Source: Clostridium tetanomorphum (GTDB taxonomy: Bacteria > Bacillota > Clostridia > Clostridiales > Clostridiaceae). Taken from it: a DNA stretch of 64,000 bases. The notes beneath the pieces were generated by a model. That model was not told where the DNA came from and did no database searches. It saw only the letters and a program-made list of their open reading frames with translations. Shown here piece by piece: positions 45,092 through 53,946 of this stretch. The DNA is taken from positions 62,001-126,000 of the forward strand of contig NZ_JAGGKA010000012.1 of NCBI RefSeq assembly GCF_017873215.1, written 5' to 3'. Each line of letters begins with the position of its first letter. Positions within the stretch are counted from its first letter, which is position 1. The translations under genes were made by a program, and so were the position numbers.

Positions 45092-45910
45092 ATGTTTAGA
45101 ATAGGGGAATTTGCAAATCTTAATAAAATATCTATAAAAACTCTTAGATATTATGATGAACTAGGACTTTTAAAACCTATGGAAGTTGATTGGCAAACAG
45201 GATATAGATATTATTCAGCAAAACAACTTCTAAGATTAAATAGAATACTGGCTTTAAAAGATTTGGGATTTTCATTAAATCAAATCAGTAATGTAATTGA
45301 TAATGAGGAATCTAGGGATATTGTACTTTCAATGTTAGATGAAAAAAAGAAAGAAATTAATGATACCATAAATTCTGAAAAAATAAGACTTTCAAGAGTA
45401 GAGACACTTATAAATAAAATTAAGGAGGATGACAGATTTATGTTAAAATATGATGTGGTTTTAAAACAACTTGAATCTAGAAGGGTAGCCGCTGTGAGAG
45501 GTATTATACCAGATTATAGTAAGCAGCATGATTTATGGATAGAGCTTAATGGACACTTACAAAAACATAATGCTAAGGTAATTGCACCTTGTAGAGCAAT
45601 ATATTATGACCAGGGGCATAAGGAAAGTGATGTGGATATTGAGGTTATGTCATGTATAGCAAGTGATGTACCAGAAACAGACAGGGTAAAAGTTAAAGAT
45701 CTTCCATTAGTAGAAAATGCAGCTTGTGTAGTACACAAAGGAAGCTATGAAAATATATGTATGGCATATAATGCTTTAATTAAATGGATTGAAGAAAATG
45801 GTTATAGAATTTCAGCACCTAATAGGGAATTATATTTAGAAGGGGAATGGTCAACTCAAAATATTGAGGAATATATTACTGAAATTCAGATACCTGTTAA
45901 AAAAATTTAA
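45092..45910 (+). CDS. MerR-family regulator with GyrI-like effector domain
   Basis: 272 residues. N-terminal MFRIGEFANLNKISIKTLRYYDELGLLKP is the MerR winged helix with YYSAKQLLRLNRI. A coiled coil (about 80-115) follows, and then a GyrI-like domain (about 125-272) of the BmrR/BltR sort that binds cationic drugs or hydrophobic ligands. It probably controls itself through the 19-bp-spacer promoter. A paralogue is encoded at 59793. Confidence 0.9.
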   Translation: MFRIGEFANLNKISIKTLRYYDELGLLKPMEVDWQTGYRYYSAKQLLRLNRILALKDLGFSLNQISNVIDNEESRDIVLSMLDEKKKEINDTINSEKIRLSRVETLINKIKEDDRFMLKYDVVLKQLESRRVAAVRGIIPDYSKQHDLWIELNGHLQKHNAKVIAPCRAIYYDQGHKESDVDIEVMSCIASDVPETDRVKVKDLPLVENAACVVHKGSYENICMAYNALIKWIEENGYRISAPNRELYLEGEWSTQNIEEYITEIQIPVKKI

Positions 45911-45927
45911 AATTAAATAGATTTGTA

Positions 45928-45969
45928 ACAAAAAACTCTTTGAGTAAGGATAGCAAAGAGTTTTTTGTT
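45928..45969 (+). terminator. Terminator of the MerR gene
   Basis: AAAAAACTCTTTG and CAAAGAGTTTTTT pair around an 11-base loop; a T run is part of the 3' arm. Confidence 0.88.
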
Positions 45970-46097
45970 TATTTTCATGCTATGGTAATATAATTAACCA
46001 ATAATATCATTGAAATACTATTTAAGGCATAGTAAGTTACTAAATAGTTAAGTGATGTTTAGATTCATATAGAGTTTGCTTAAAAGGAGGAGAAAAT

Positions 46098-46541
46098 ATG
46101 TTTAACTTATTACAAAATACTGAAATTAAATATGTAAAGTGTTTTTCAAAATATGTAAAGGAAGAAGATAAAATTTAAGTATATCCCCGGAGATTATTAT
46201 ATGTCTATTCCAACATGTAAATATAATTATTTAAAAGAAAAAGATGAATGTACGGTAAAAGAAGTATTAAATGAAAAGATGTTGGAAGATGGTATCAGAG
46301 TTGACATTCAATCTATTTTTCACATGAATTCAGAAATTTAAAGTTTGAAGTTAAAAAAAGTAAGTTTATTAAAGATGATAATTTACAAGTAAAGATATAT
46401 TTAATTAAAGATACAGAGAAAGATTTATATATTGTCTACTGTATTAATACAATAAATGAAGATTTAACTGGAGAAATTGATTCTATTTTTGTTGAGAAAG
46501 AATATCGTAAATATGGTTTGGGAGAAAAGCCATATAGATAG
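46098..46541 (+). pseudogene. Broken GNAT acetyltransferase gene
   Basis: ATG after AAAAGGAGGAG gives MFNLLQNTEIKYVKCFSKYV and soon stops. Later frames carry FEVKKSKFIKDDNLQVKIYL through LTGEIDSIFVEKEYRKYGLGEK, the beta4 and acetyl-CoA loop (RxxGxG) of GNAT enzymes, ending early at a stop. At least two frame changes and a lost C-terminus make it inactive. Confidence 0.65.
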
Positions 46542-46612
46542 TTTCATAAAAAAACTAGAAAATATTAAACGAATAAATAGGAAGTGTTTATAACACTCCC
46601 TATATTAATCAT

Positions 46613-47887
46613 CTATTTGCGAACCTTTTCTATAAGTTTTTCTGGGTTTACTATCTTACCTAAATTATATTTTTTATTGTCTTTCTCTATTTGTATTATG
46701 TTACCTGTATCTACTGCAGCCTTTAAAAATTCATCTGGAGTTATATCAGGATTTACTTGGCAGCATAGAGTATACAAAGCTGCTACATAGGGAACAGCCC
46801 AACTTAATCCACCTTCTCTATAAAATACATAATCTGATGTTCCTGTAGGGGAAGCAGTACATCTACTATCCATTGGTACCATAATATTTTTTGATGGATT
46901 AAATCTTTTATTATCTTTAAAAAATAAATTACTCCAGAACATACCTGTTTCATAGTTTTTAAAATCCTCTGGATTTTTCATACTATCTCTTCCAAGGCCC
47001 CAAAAATCAATATTATAATATTGACTAAAACTTGTAGAAACAACTAATATACCTTCACCTTTAGCTTTTTTTACTGCGGCATCTACTTCTTTAAAGCCTT
47101 TTTGTCTCTCGTCCCATCCTATAGACATGGAGATAGCTCGTATTTTTTTTTCTTTAGGCAAAGTTTTATTTACTTCTATGATTCTATCTATGGATTTTGC
47201 TAAATAAGTAAAATCAAAAGGGAATCCTGTTACAAGGCTACTTAAAGTAAATTTACCATGGGTTTCTGCAATGTAGTATAAATCTGCTTCTGGCGCAACG
47301 CCTACAGTTTTTCCTACTGCAATAGAACCAACAGCTGCTCCATGCATAGAAGCACCATCACTTTCCCCATTATGGATTTCTTCGTAAAATTTTAATCTAT
47401 CCTTATATTCTTCATGGTCAGTTAAAAGAGTTTGATCAATAATAGCCATGCTAACTCCTTTACCTGTAATGCCTTTTTCGTGAAGTTTTCTTAAATTTAA
47501 ACCTGGATTTTTTCCATATTCCATAATAGCATTTTTATCAAATCCTTTTGGAAGGTCAGAAGGCCACTTTGTTTTACTATCAAAATCTGCGTGCATTAAA
47601 TCTTTTAAATTATTTTTAATGTCTAGTTCATATAAATCACAACTTCTTAAATCAACTTGCCACATTTTATTAGAGTTTTCTTCATACGTTGGAAGTTCTT
47701 TAAGTTTCCCTCTTTTATAATCTACAGGGTTAGGTACTCTAGCTATTCCGCTATTACCATTTACTTTGCAATCGTTATATTTACCTATTGGAAAAGTAAA
47801 AGCAAATACTACAAATAAAACTAAAATAATAATAATTGAAAAACATACTTTCTTTTTGACACTAAATTTTTTAATATGATTCCACAT
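46613..47887 (-). CDS. Membrane-anchored subtilisin-like serine protease (S8)
   Basis: 424 residues. A signal/anchor helix (about 15-33) is followed by an extracellular part. The triad is Asp151 in MAIIDQTLL, His182 in MHGAAVGSIAVG and Ser362 in GGLSWAVPYVAAL. The oxyanion-hole Asn of subtilases is not evident: the region reads STSFSQYYN. GVAPEADLYYI is conserved S8. The promoter carries a dyad like that before blaI, so the BlaI/BlaR1 pair next door probably controls it. GAGGAGG precedes the ATG. Confidence 0.85.
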   Translation of the reverse strand: MWNHIKKFSVKKKVCFSIIIILVLFVVFAFTFPIGKYNDCKVNGNSGIARVPNPVDYKRGKLKELPTYEENSNKMWQVDLRSCDLYELDIKNNLKDLMHADFDSKTKWPSDLPKGFDKNAIMEYGKNPGLNLRKLHEKGITGKGVSMAIIDQTLLTDHEEYKDRLKFYEEIHNGESDGASMHGAAVGSIAVGKTVGVAPEADLYYIAETHGKFTLSSLVTGFPFDFTYLAKSIDRIIEVNKTLPKEKKIRAISMSIGWDERQKGFKEVDAAVKKAKGEGILVVSTSFSQYYNIDFWGLGRDSMKNPEDFKNYETGMFWSNLFFKDNKRFNPSKNIMVPMDSRCTASPTGTSDYVFYREGGLSWAVPYVAALYTLCCQVNPDITPDEFLKAAVDTGNIIQIEKDNKKYNLGKIVNPEKLIEKVRK

Positions 47888-47914
47888 AATAATCCTCCTC
47901 CAAATTTAATCTTT

Positions 47915-47940
47915 TTAGAGATTACGTATGTAATCTCTAA
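47915..47940 (-). promoter_or_regulatory. BlaI-type operator before the S8 protease gene
   Basis: TTAGAGATTACGT and ATGTAATCTCTAA form a 26-base palindrome with one mismatch, centred on TTACGTATGTAA. It matches the dyad before blaI (TTAG-ATTACAATTGTAAT-TTCTAA) in core and flanks. Confidence 0.78.
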
Positions 47941-47953
47941 AGTATAAAATTTT

Positions 47954-47987
47954 GTATTAGAGTTATCCAAGATGATATCTCTAATAC
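47954..47987 (-). terminator. Hairpin after the blaR1-like gene
   Basis: GTATTAGAG and CTCTAATAC pair perfectly with partly paired interior. There is no good T run, so termination is uncertain; its arms resemble the flanks of the nearby operator and it may be a third, degenerate operator. Confidence 0.45.
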
Positions 47988-47995
47988 GAAAAATA

Positions 47996-49480
47996 TTATT
48001 TAACTTTTTTTAATACATAGTAAAATGGGGACATATTTCTGAATGAATAATCTCCACTTTTCCATTGCAAAAATATATATTCCTCATTATCTATACTTTT
48101 TATATAATACTTGCTAACTGTTTTATCATAAAGACATATAATTAGATCTTTTGACCAGTTCCAATATTTTATATTTGTTTTTCCGTTTTGAAAAAACTCT
48201 AAATTTTTAAGATATAAGTCGTCTTTGTAATTTCTTCTATAAGGAATAAAATCCTTTATATTTTTTACAAAATCTACAGATATCCATTTTCCTAAGATTT
48301 TATCATCTTTATTAAATGAAATATTTGTATTATCTATTTTTCTAATTCTTCCTTCTTCATCTACTACATAACTAGAGGATATATTCTTGTCCATAGCTGC
48401 CAAAACTGTGCTATTACATTCTGTTAACATAATAGCACCAGTTAAAATTACTACAACTAAAGATAGGGCTGTAGCATATAATCCTTTCTTTTTAAAATCA
48501 CGTATAAAGGATATTCTTTTGGCAATTTCTTTTTTATTTCCTACCATATTTAAAGGCATGGAAATGTTTAAATTATTTTTTGAATAAGAGAGAAGATTTA
48601 TTATAGTATGTCCATAACTTAGTTTGCCTTCTGTATTTATATAAGAAAGTACCATTTCATCACAACTTAATTCTAAGGTTTTCTTTAATTTATTCAGAGT
48701 ATACCAAATCAAAGGATTAAACCAGTAGAATATACAAACAATTTTAGCTAAATATAAAACAAAAATATCTTTTCTTTTATAATGACATAATTCATGAAGC
48801 AGTATATTTTTTAAATCTTCTTTTTTAATTTCTTTTAATAATCCCTTTGGAATTAATATTATAGGATTTTTTAATCCCAATATAGCAGGACTACTTATAA
48901 AACTTAATTCTAATAATTTAAATTTTGACTTAATTTTAAGAAATTTACTACACTCTAACAGTGTGTTTATTATTTTTTTATCATTTACTTCTTTAATATA
49001 TTTTATTTTTTTATAAAACTTTATATGGTTGACTATATTATATAAGATTAAGATACATACTCCTAAAAACCATAATATAAATAAGTATTTTGTATAAGAA
49101 TGAGATCTTTTTATAGTATAGGAAAAGTTTATATAATTAGGTTGTCTAAAGCTTCTATCTATTTCCCTATAATAGCTTAAGCTACTATCATAACTTTTAG
49201 ATTTATCTTCATTTTTTATCATATCAACTATGGTATTTTTATGATTTAGCATAGCTAATATTTTTGCTTTGTTATATAAGCTTAAAGAGCTTTTAGGCAT
49301 TACAGGGGAAATTAATCTTATTAATATGAAGATATAAAGTATATATTGAAATTTTACAGAAATTTTCTTATTTAAAAGTTTGTTTATTGTAATTATAAAT
49401 ATTATAGGTATAATAGAGAAAAGTGACATTTCTATAATTAGTTTAAAAACTAAAAATATATAAAATACTAACTTATCCAT
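47996..49480 (-). CDS. blaR1: BlaR1/MecR1-like M56 membrane metalloprotease
   Basis: 494 residues. Four helices in the first 345 residues enclose a zinc protease domain with LLHELCHYKRKDIF (HExxH) and a downstream Glu in ELSCDEMV. The C-terminal external part (about 360-494) is short and lacks penicillin-binding motifs such as SxxK seen in true BlaR1, so the signal is probably not a beta-lactam. The M56 family cleaves or triggers loss of the BlaI partner. It is one base behind the blaI-like gene and thus coupled. Confidence 0.88.
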   Translation of the reverse strand: MDKLVFYIFLVFKLIIEMSLFSIIPIIFIITINKLLNKKISVKFQYILYIFILIRLISPVMPKSSLSLYNKAKILAMLNHKNTIVDMIKNEDKSKSYDSSLSYYREIDRSFRQPNYINFSYTIKRSHSYTKYLFILWFLGVCILILYNIVNHIKFYKKIKYIKEVNDKKIINTLLECSKFLKIKSKFKLLELSFISSPAILGLKNPIILIPKGLLKEIKKEDLKNILLHELCHYKRKDIFVLYLAKIVCIFYWFNPLIWYTLNKLKKTLELSCDEMVLSYINTEGKLSYGHTIINLLSYSKNNLNISMPLNMVGNKKEIAKRISFIRDFKKKGLYATALSLVVVILTGAIMLTECNSTVLAAMDKNISSSYVVDEEGRIRKIDNTNISFNKDDKILGKWISVDFVKNIKDFIPYRRNYKDDLYLKNLEFFQNGKTNIKYWNWSKDLIICLYDKTVSKYYIKSIDNEEYIFLQWKSGDYSFRNMSPFYYVLKKVK

Positions 49481-49481
49481 A

Positions 49482-49853
49482 TCATTTCCTCTCTTTTAAA
49501 ATCTTTTTCAAATCCTCTATATCCTCATCTGTAAGGTTATGATCTTCTATAAAATTTAATACCAAGTCTTTAGTCACTCCATTAAATACTCTGTGCAAAA
49601 AAGATTTACTTTCTTCTTTTATACAATCCTCTTTTTTGACTAAAGGATAATAATTATAAGATCTTCCGTCTACTTTAAATGATAATACTTCTTTTTTTAC
49701 TAATCTGCTTATTAATGTTTTTATGGTTTTAGGTTTCCAATCCATTTTGCTTTCCAAATTTTCTATAACATAATTGGCACTACACGGATTGTTATCCCAT
49801 ATTATTTTCATAACTTCCCATTCTGCGTCAGATATTTTAGGTAATTTAGTCAT
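49482..49853 (-). CDS. blaI: BlaI/MecI-family repressor
   Basis: 123 residues: winged helix MTKLPKISDAEWEVMKIIWDN, KTIKTLISRLVKKEVLSF and GRSYNYYPLV, then a dimer-forming helix pair. This is the PF03965 pattern. It should bind the TACAATTGTA dyad just upstream of its own start and the related dyad before the S8 protease gene. The ribosome site is AAGGAGTG. Confidence 0.93.
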   Translation of the reverse strand: MTKLPKISDAEWEVMKIIWDNNPCSANYVIENLESKMDWKPKTIKTLISRLVKKEVLSFKVDGRSYNYYPLVKKEDCIKEESKSFLHRVFNGVTKDLVLNFIEDHNLTDEDIEDLKKILKERK

Positions 49854-49864
49854 AGTAACACTCC

Positions 49865-49888
49865 TTAGATTACAATTGTAATTTCTAA
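49865..49888 (-). promoter_or_regulatory. BlaI-type operator before blaI-blaR1
   Basis: TTAG-ATTACAATTGTAAT-TTCTAA is a near-perfect dyad around TACAATTGTA, the canonical Bla box core TACA-N2-TGTA. It is immediately upstream of the blaI start on the minus strand. Confidence 0.8.
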
Positions 49889-50169
49889 ATTAATATTATA
49901 CTTTTAATTTGAATTTGTCAATAATTATGTTTTACGTTAGCATGGAAAAATATTAAAGCATTATCCGTTATAGAATACTGTAGATTAAAAAATATAAAAC
50001 TAAAATAATATCGCAAATTTAAGGAAAAAAACGAAATATATACATATTAATAGAATTATGAATATAATTGGATTCACAAGGAATATTATGAAAATTAGAA
50101 AATTGAAAATAATTTATGATTATGTTAAAATATTTACTATAAAAAATAAATATTATATTAAAGTTATAT

Positions 50170-50360
50170 GAGTGCTTTTTTGAAAAGATTAAAAAGGAAG
50201 TTCGGTGAGAGACCGACGCAGCCCCGCTACTGTAAGTACAGACAAAATCTTAATTAACCACTGGTGTATTCCGGGAAGGTAAGAAAGTAGGATGAAGTAC
50301 AAGCCAGGAGACTTGCTTATATGATATAAATGCTTCAGTATATTCGGAGGGAATATAGTG
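50170..50360 (+). promoter_or_regulatory. Cobalamin riboswitch (second)
   Basis: Motifs in order: GGAAGTTCGGTGAGAGACCG, GACGCAGCCCCGCTACTGT, CCACTGG, TTCCGGGAAGG and AAGCCAGGAGACTTGC, all near-consensus. A terminator with perfect 10-base arms follows. It lies before a nickel/oligopeptide-type ABC operon, implying that this transporter feeds B12 metabolism. It is closer to consensus than the first riboswitch at 1288. Confidence 0.95.
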
Positions 50361-50409
50361 ACTATTTCTTATGCTAATTTATAATAAATTAATTCTATAG
50401 TAAGTAGTT

Positions 50410-50441
50410 AAGAAACTCCCAAGGAAGGAGTTTCTTTTTTA
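50410..50441 (+). terminator. Terminator of the second B12 leader
   Basis: AAGAAACTCC and GGAGTTTCTT pair around CAAGGAA, followed by TTTTT. It is the probable OFF structure of the riboswitch, 68 bases before the first gene. Confidence 0.88.
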
Positions 50442-50508
50442 TATAAAAGATTATGATATAAAATCCGGATTTTTAAATTATAAAATTTATAATATTGGAG
50501 GATAAAGG

Positions 50509-52122
50509 ATGGTTAGCAGGAAAAAGCTTTTTATTATTTTAAGTATATTAAGCTTAATATCTTTATTTGCATCTGGATGTGGTAAAAGCAAAGAGGAAGC
50601 AAGCAATAAAAATTCATCAAAAACAATAAATATAGCAGCTAGTTCAGATAGTGAAATGGATACATTAGATACTCTTTCAGACAAAGGATTAATGCAGGCT
50701 TATCCACTAATTTACGACTCTCTAGTTGAATATGGTGAAAATGGAAATATAGTTTCTGGATTAGCAGAATCATGGAATGTATCTGAAGATGGTAAAAGCT
50801 ATACTTTTCATTTAAGAAAAGGAGTAAAATTTTCGGATGGAACCCCTTGTGATGCTGAAGCTGTAAAATTTTCAATTGAAAGATGGGCTAATAATGAAAA
50901 ATTATCTTGGATGAAAATTTGCAAAGATATAAAGAAAATAAATGTTATAGATAAGGACACAATTAAATTAGATTTTCAATCTAAATATTCACTTGCATTA
51001 ACTGAATTTACATATCCAAGACCTATAAGAATAATAAGTCCAACAGCAGTAGAGCCAGCAGGAGATCCTAAAGGTAAGTTTGTAAAACCAATAGGTACAG
51101 GAGCTTGGAAAGTTGAGAATTATATAAAGGATAAGGAAACTGTTTTGATTAAAAATGATAATTATTGGGGAGATAAACCTAAAGTTGATAAGCTTGTAAT
51201 AAAAGTAATTGCAGATCCTCAAACAAGAGTTTTAGCACTTCAGAATGGAGAAGTGGACTTAGCAGGAGGTCAAATGTCTGGAATACCTATTGAAAGCTTA
51301 AAAGTAATAAAAAAGAATAATGACTTGAAGATTTTTACTAATTCAGGAACAACCTCTTATTTTTTAATGTTTAATAATAAAAATGATATATTTAAAGATT
51401 GTAAGATTAGAAAAGCAATAAATTACGCAATAAATAAGGATGAAATTGCTAATAATTTGTTTGATGGTACAGGAAAGCCAGCACAAGGATTATTCCAATC
51501 TACAGTTCCTTATGTAACAAAAGACAATAATAAAGGATATAAATATAATATTCAGAAAGCTAAAGAGCTTTTAAATGAAGCAGGATGGAAGGATTCAAAT
51601 AATGATGGAATTTTAGATAAAAACGGACAAGCGCTTAAAATACCACTTGTTCTTCAAGTGGAAGAGTTCCCAGAATGGAAGTCTATATGTGAAGTTATTC
51701 AAGCTAATTTAGCACAGATAGGAATTAAATTAGATTTAAAAATTCTTGAAGGAAGTGCATATTATGATTCTATTTGGAAAAGTAAGGACTATGGATTAGT
51801 TATATATCGTACATATTCTGATGGATGGAATCCTTATTTCTTTCTAAAAGATATATTCCATAGTAGACAAGGGGAAACTGCTATATCCTATACAACAAAA
51901 GAATTGGAAAAATTAATAGATAGCATTGCACCAATGTCAAATAAAGAAGAAATACAAAAGACTTATGACAAAATGTTTAAAATTATGTATGATGAGGCCG
52001 TATGTGTACCTATATACTATACTAATGAAATTTTTGTAACAAATAAAACAATCTCAGGATTTGAATTTGGAAATACAACTTATAGTCCTGTTATTTGGGA
52101 AAAGCTTTATAAAAATAAATAA
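50509..52122 (+). CDS. Nik/Opp-type substrate-binding lipoprotein, probable cobalt or nickel uptake
   Basis: 537 residues. The signal ends LISLFASGCG (lipobox Cys about residue 25). The rest is SBP_bac_5: TLDTLSDKG, AESWNVSEDGKSYTFHLRKG and a GTGAWKVENY loop. The family carries peptides, nickel, haem or opine metallophores. With a B12 riboswitch in front, metal for corrin synthesis (cobalt) or a corrinoid precursor is the best guess. It leads a six-gene run with a methyltransferase and NikBCDE homologues. GGAGGAT precedes the ATG. Confidence 0.85.
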   Translation: MVSRKKLFIILSILSLISLFASGCGKSKEEASNKNSSKTINIAASSDSEMDTLDTLSDKGLMQAYPLIYDSLVEYGENGNIVSGLAESWNVSEDGKSYTFHLRKGVKFSDGTPCDAEAVKFSIERWANNEKLSWMKICKDIKKINVIDKDTIKLDFQSKYSLALTEFTYPRPIRIISPTAVEPAGDPKGKFVKPIGTGAWKVENYIKDKETVLIKNDNYWGDKPKVDKLVIKVIADPQTRVLALQNGEVDLAGGQMSGIPIESLKVIKKNNDLKIFTNSGTTSYFLMFNNKNDIFKDCKIRKAINYAINKDEIANNLFDGTGKPAQGLFQSTVPYVTKDNNKGYKYNIQKAKELLNEAGWKDSNNDGILDKNGQALKIPLVLQVEEFPEWKSICEVIQANLAQIGIKLDLKILEGSAYYDSIWKSKDYGLVIYRTYSDGWNPYFFLKDIFHSRQGETAISYTTKELEKLIDSIAPMSNKEEIQKTYDKMFKIMYDEAVCVPIYYTNEIFVTNKTISGFEFGNTTYSPVIWEKLYKNK

Positions 52123-52157
52123 TATAAATTTAATAAAATACAATGGAGGAATGTATT

Positions 52158-52907
52158 ATGGAACTTAAAGAGAGAAATGTAAAGTACTGGAATGAAAGTT
52201 CTGAAATTTATAATGACTTGATTTTAGAGGAATTAACTAGTTTTAAAAAGGATGCATGGAAAAATTTAATAAAAACTAATATAGAGAAAGATAATTATAA
52301 AAAAGTACTTGATATAGGAACAGGTCCAGGATTTTTTGCAATTATCATGAGTCAAATGGGCTATGAAGTTACTGCTGTAGATTCATCAGAAATGATGATA
52401 AAACAAGCGTCACATAATGCTGAAATGGTTGGTGTTAATCCAAACTTCATGCAGTGCGATGTTGATTCATTGCCTTTTCCAGAAGAAAGTTTTGATGTAA
52501 TTATAAGTAGAAATGTTACTTGGACATTACAGGAACCTGAAAAAGTATATAAACTTTGGCATAAGATATTGAAAAAAGAAGGAAAAGTAATAATATTTGA
52601 TGGAAATTGGAATGAAAGATTAGTAAATCCAGAGGTTCAAAAAAATTATGAAAAAGATATAGAGGAAGCAAAAAGTTTAGGATTTTTCATAGATATAGGT
52701 GATAGTTTAGAGGCAGAGGGAGATTCAATTTCATTAAAATTGCCTCTAACTTATGAGAAACGTCCAGGATGGGATAGAGAAGTACTTTCTAAAATTGGAT
52801 TTAAGGAGATAGTTATAGATGATAATATAAATGAAAAAGTATGTACAGAAGAAGAAAAAATAGCTAATAGAACTACGCCTATGTTCTATATATGTGCTAG
52901 AAAATAA
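52158..52907 (+). CDS. Class I SAM-dependent methyltransferase in the B12-controlled operon
   Basis: 249 residues: motif I KVLDIGTGPGFFAIIM, acidic VTAVDSSEMM at strand 2, CDVDSLPFPEESFDVIISRN as motifs II-IV. Similar methyltransferase_11 proteins are known beside nickel-type transporters, though their substrate is not settled. It lies between the binding protein and the permeases, so it may modify a metallophore or a thiol ligand, or respond to the same metal. The start at 52158 has GGAGGA; the ATG at 52143 overlaps that site. Confidence 0.85.
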   Translation: MELKERNVKYWNESSEIYNDLILEELTSFKKDAWKNLIKTNIEKDNYKKVLDIGTGPGFFAIIMSQMGYEVTAVDSSEMMIKQASHNAEMVGVNPNFMQCDVDSLPFPEESFDVIISRNVTWTLQEPEKVYKLWHKILKKEGKVIIFDGNWNERLVNPEVQKNYEKDIEEAKSLGFFIDIGDSLEAEGDSISLKLPLTYEKRPGWDREVLSKIGFKEIVIDDNINEKVCTEEEKIANRTTPMFYICARK

Positions 52908-52918
52908 AACTATAATTA

Positions 52919-52978
52919 AGCTTCAGTTGAGAGTTAAATTATTTTTTATAAGAAAACTCCAGCTGAAGCTTAGAACCA
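52919..52978 (-). repeat. Dispersed structured repeat, copy C (hairpin end only)
   Basis: On the minus strand it reads GGTTCTAAGCTTCAGCTGGA, like the start of copies A and B. AGCTTCAGTTGAGAGTT and AACTCCAGCTGAAGCTT form the hairpin. The rest of the element is missing. It occupies most of the gap inside the transporter operon and could modulate expression of the genes behind it. Confidence 0.5.
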
Positions 52979-53001
52979 CTTAATTAAGGGATGTGTTTTA
53001 T

Positions 53002-53946
53002 TTGAAAAGATATGTTATAAAACGATTATTAGCTATTGTTCCTGTAGTATTAGTTATTTCAATAATAACTTTTTTATTGATAAATTTAGCACCCGGAGAT
53101 CCAGTAGAATTAAAGCTTAATTCTCAAGGAATAGCTTTTAACAAAGATACTGCTGATGCACTTAGAAAGGAAATGGGACTTAACTATCCTATACATATTC
53201 AATATATAAATTGGCTGAAAAAAGCTATTTGTTTTGATTTAGGTAACTCATTTAAAACTGGAATGCCGGTTTTAAATGAGTTATTGTATAGATTAACATT
53301 TACAATTAAATTAGCTTCATATGCATTAATTATTGCTATTTTTATTTCAATTCCATTAGGTATTATATCTGCATTATATAAAAATACAATAATTGATCAT
53401 TTCATACGTTTTTTTGTTTTAACTGGAATAACTATTCCAGACTTTTGTTTGGGACTTTTACTATTATATTTATTTTCTGTAAAGATGAAAATATTTTCCA
53501 TAGTTGGCGGAAATGGTTTTCGTAATGTTATACTACCAGCTTTTACTTTGGCTTTTGGGATAATAGCTCAATATACTAGAATACTTAGGGCAACTATGTT
53601 AGAGGTTCTAAATGAAGATTTTATAAAAGTGGCAAGGGCTAAAGGCTTAAAAAGAAGATGGTTTATAAGTAGATATGCTTTAAAAAATTCATTAATACCA
53701 ATGATTACTATTTTGGGTACTAGTATAGGACAATTGCTTGCTGGATCTGTAATTGTGGAAACAATTTTTTCTTGGCCAGGAATAGGTAAATTCGTTATTG
53801 ATGCTATTTCTAACAGAGACTATCCCGTTATTCAAGGATTTGTAATATTCATGTCAGTAATATTTGTAATAATTAATTTATTAGTAGATATTTCATATGC
53901 TTTTATTGATCCACGTGTTTTAGGAGGCAATAAAAATGATTCATAA
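53002..53946 (+). CDS. nikB: Nik/Opp-type ABC permease, first subunit
   Basis: About 314 residues, six helices: LLAIVPVVLVISIITFLLINLAPGDP opens, and the coupling loop is RAKGLKRRWFISRYALKNSLIP (EAA-like), with a C-terminal WPGIGKFVIDAISNRDYPVIQG that is typical of DppB/NikB. The start is ambiguous: AAGGG suits TTG at 53002 (spacing about 10), whereas GTG at 52993 is too close. It overlaps the next gene by 11 bases. Confidence 0.88.
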   Translation: MKRYVIKRLLAIVPVVLVISIITFLLINLAPGDPVELKLNSQGIAFNKDTADALRKEMGLNYPIHIQYINWLKKAICFDLGNSFKTGMPVLNELLYRLTFTIKLASYALIIAIFISIPLGIISALYKNTIIDHFIRFFVLTGITIPDFCLGLLLLYLFSVKMKIFSIVGGNGFRNVILPAFTLAFGIIAQYTRILRATMLEVLNEDFIKVARAKGLKRRWFISRYALKNSLIPMITILGTSIGQLLAGSVIVETIFSWPGIGKFVIDAISNRDYPVIQGFVIFMSVIFVIINLLVDISYAFIDPRVLGGNKNDS

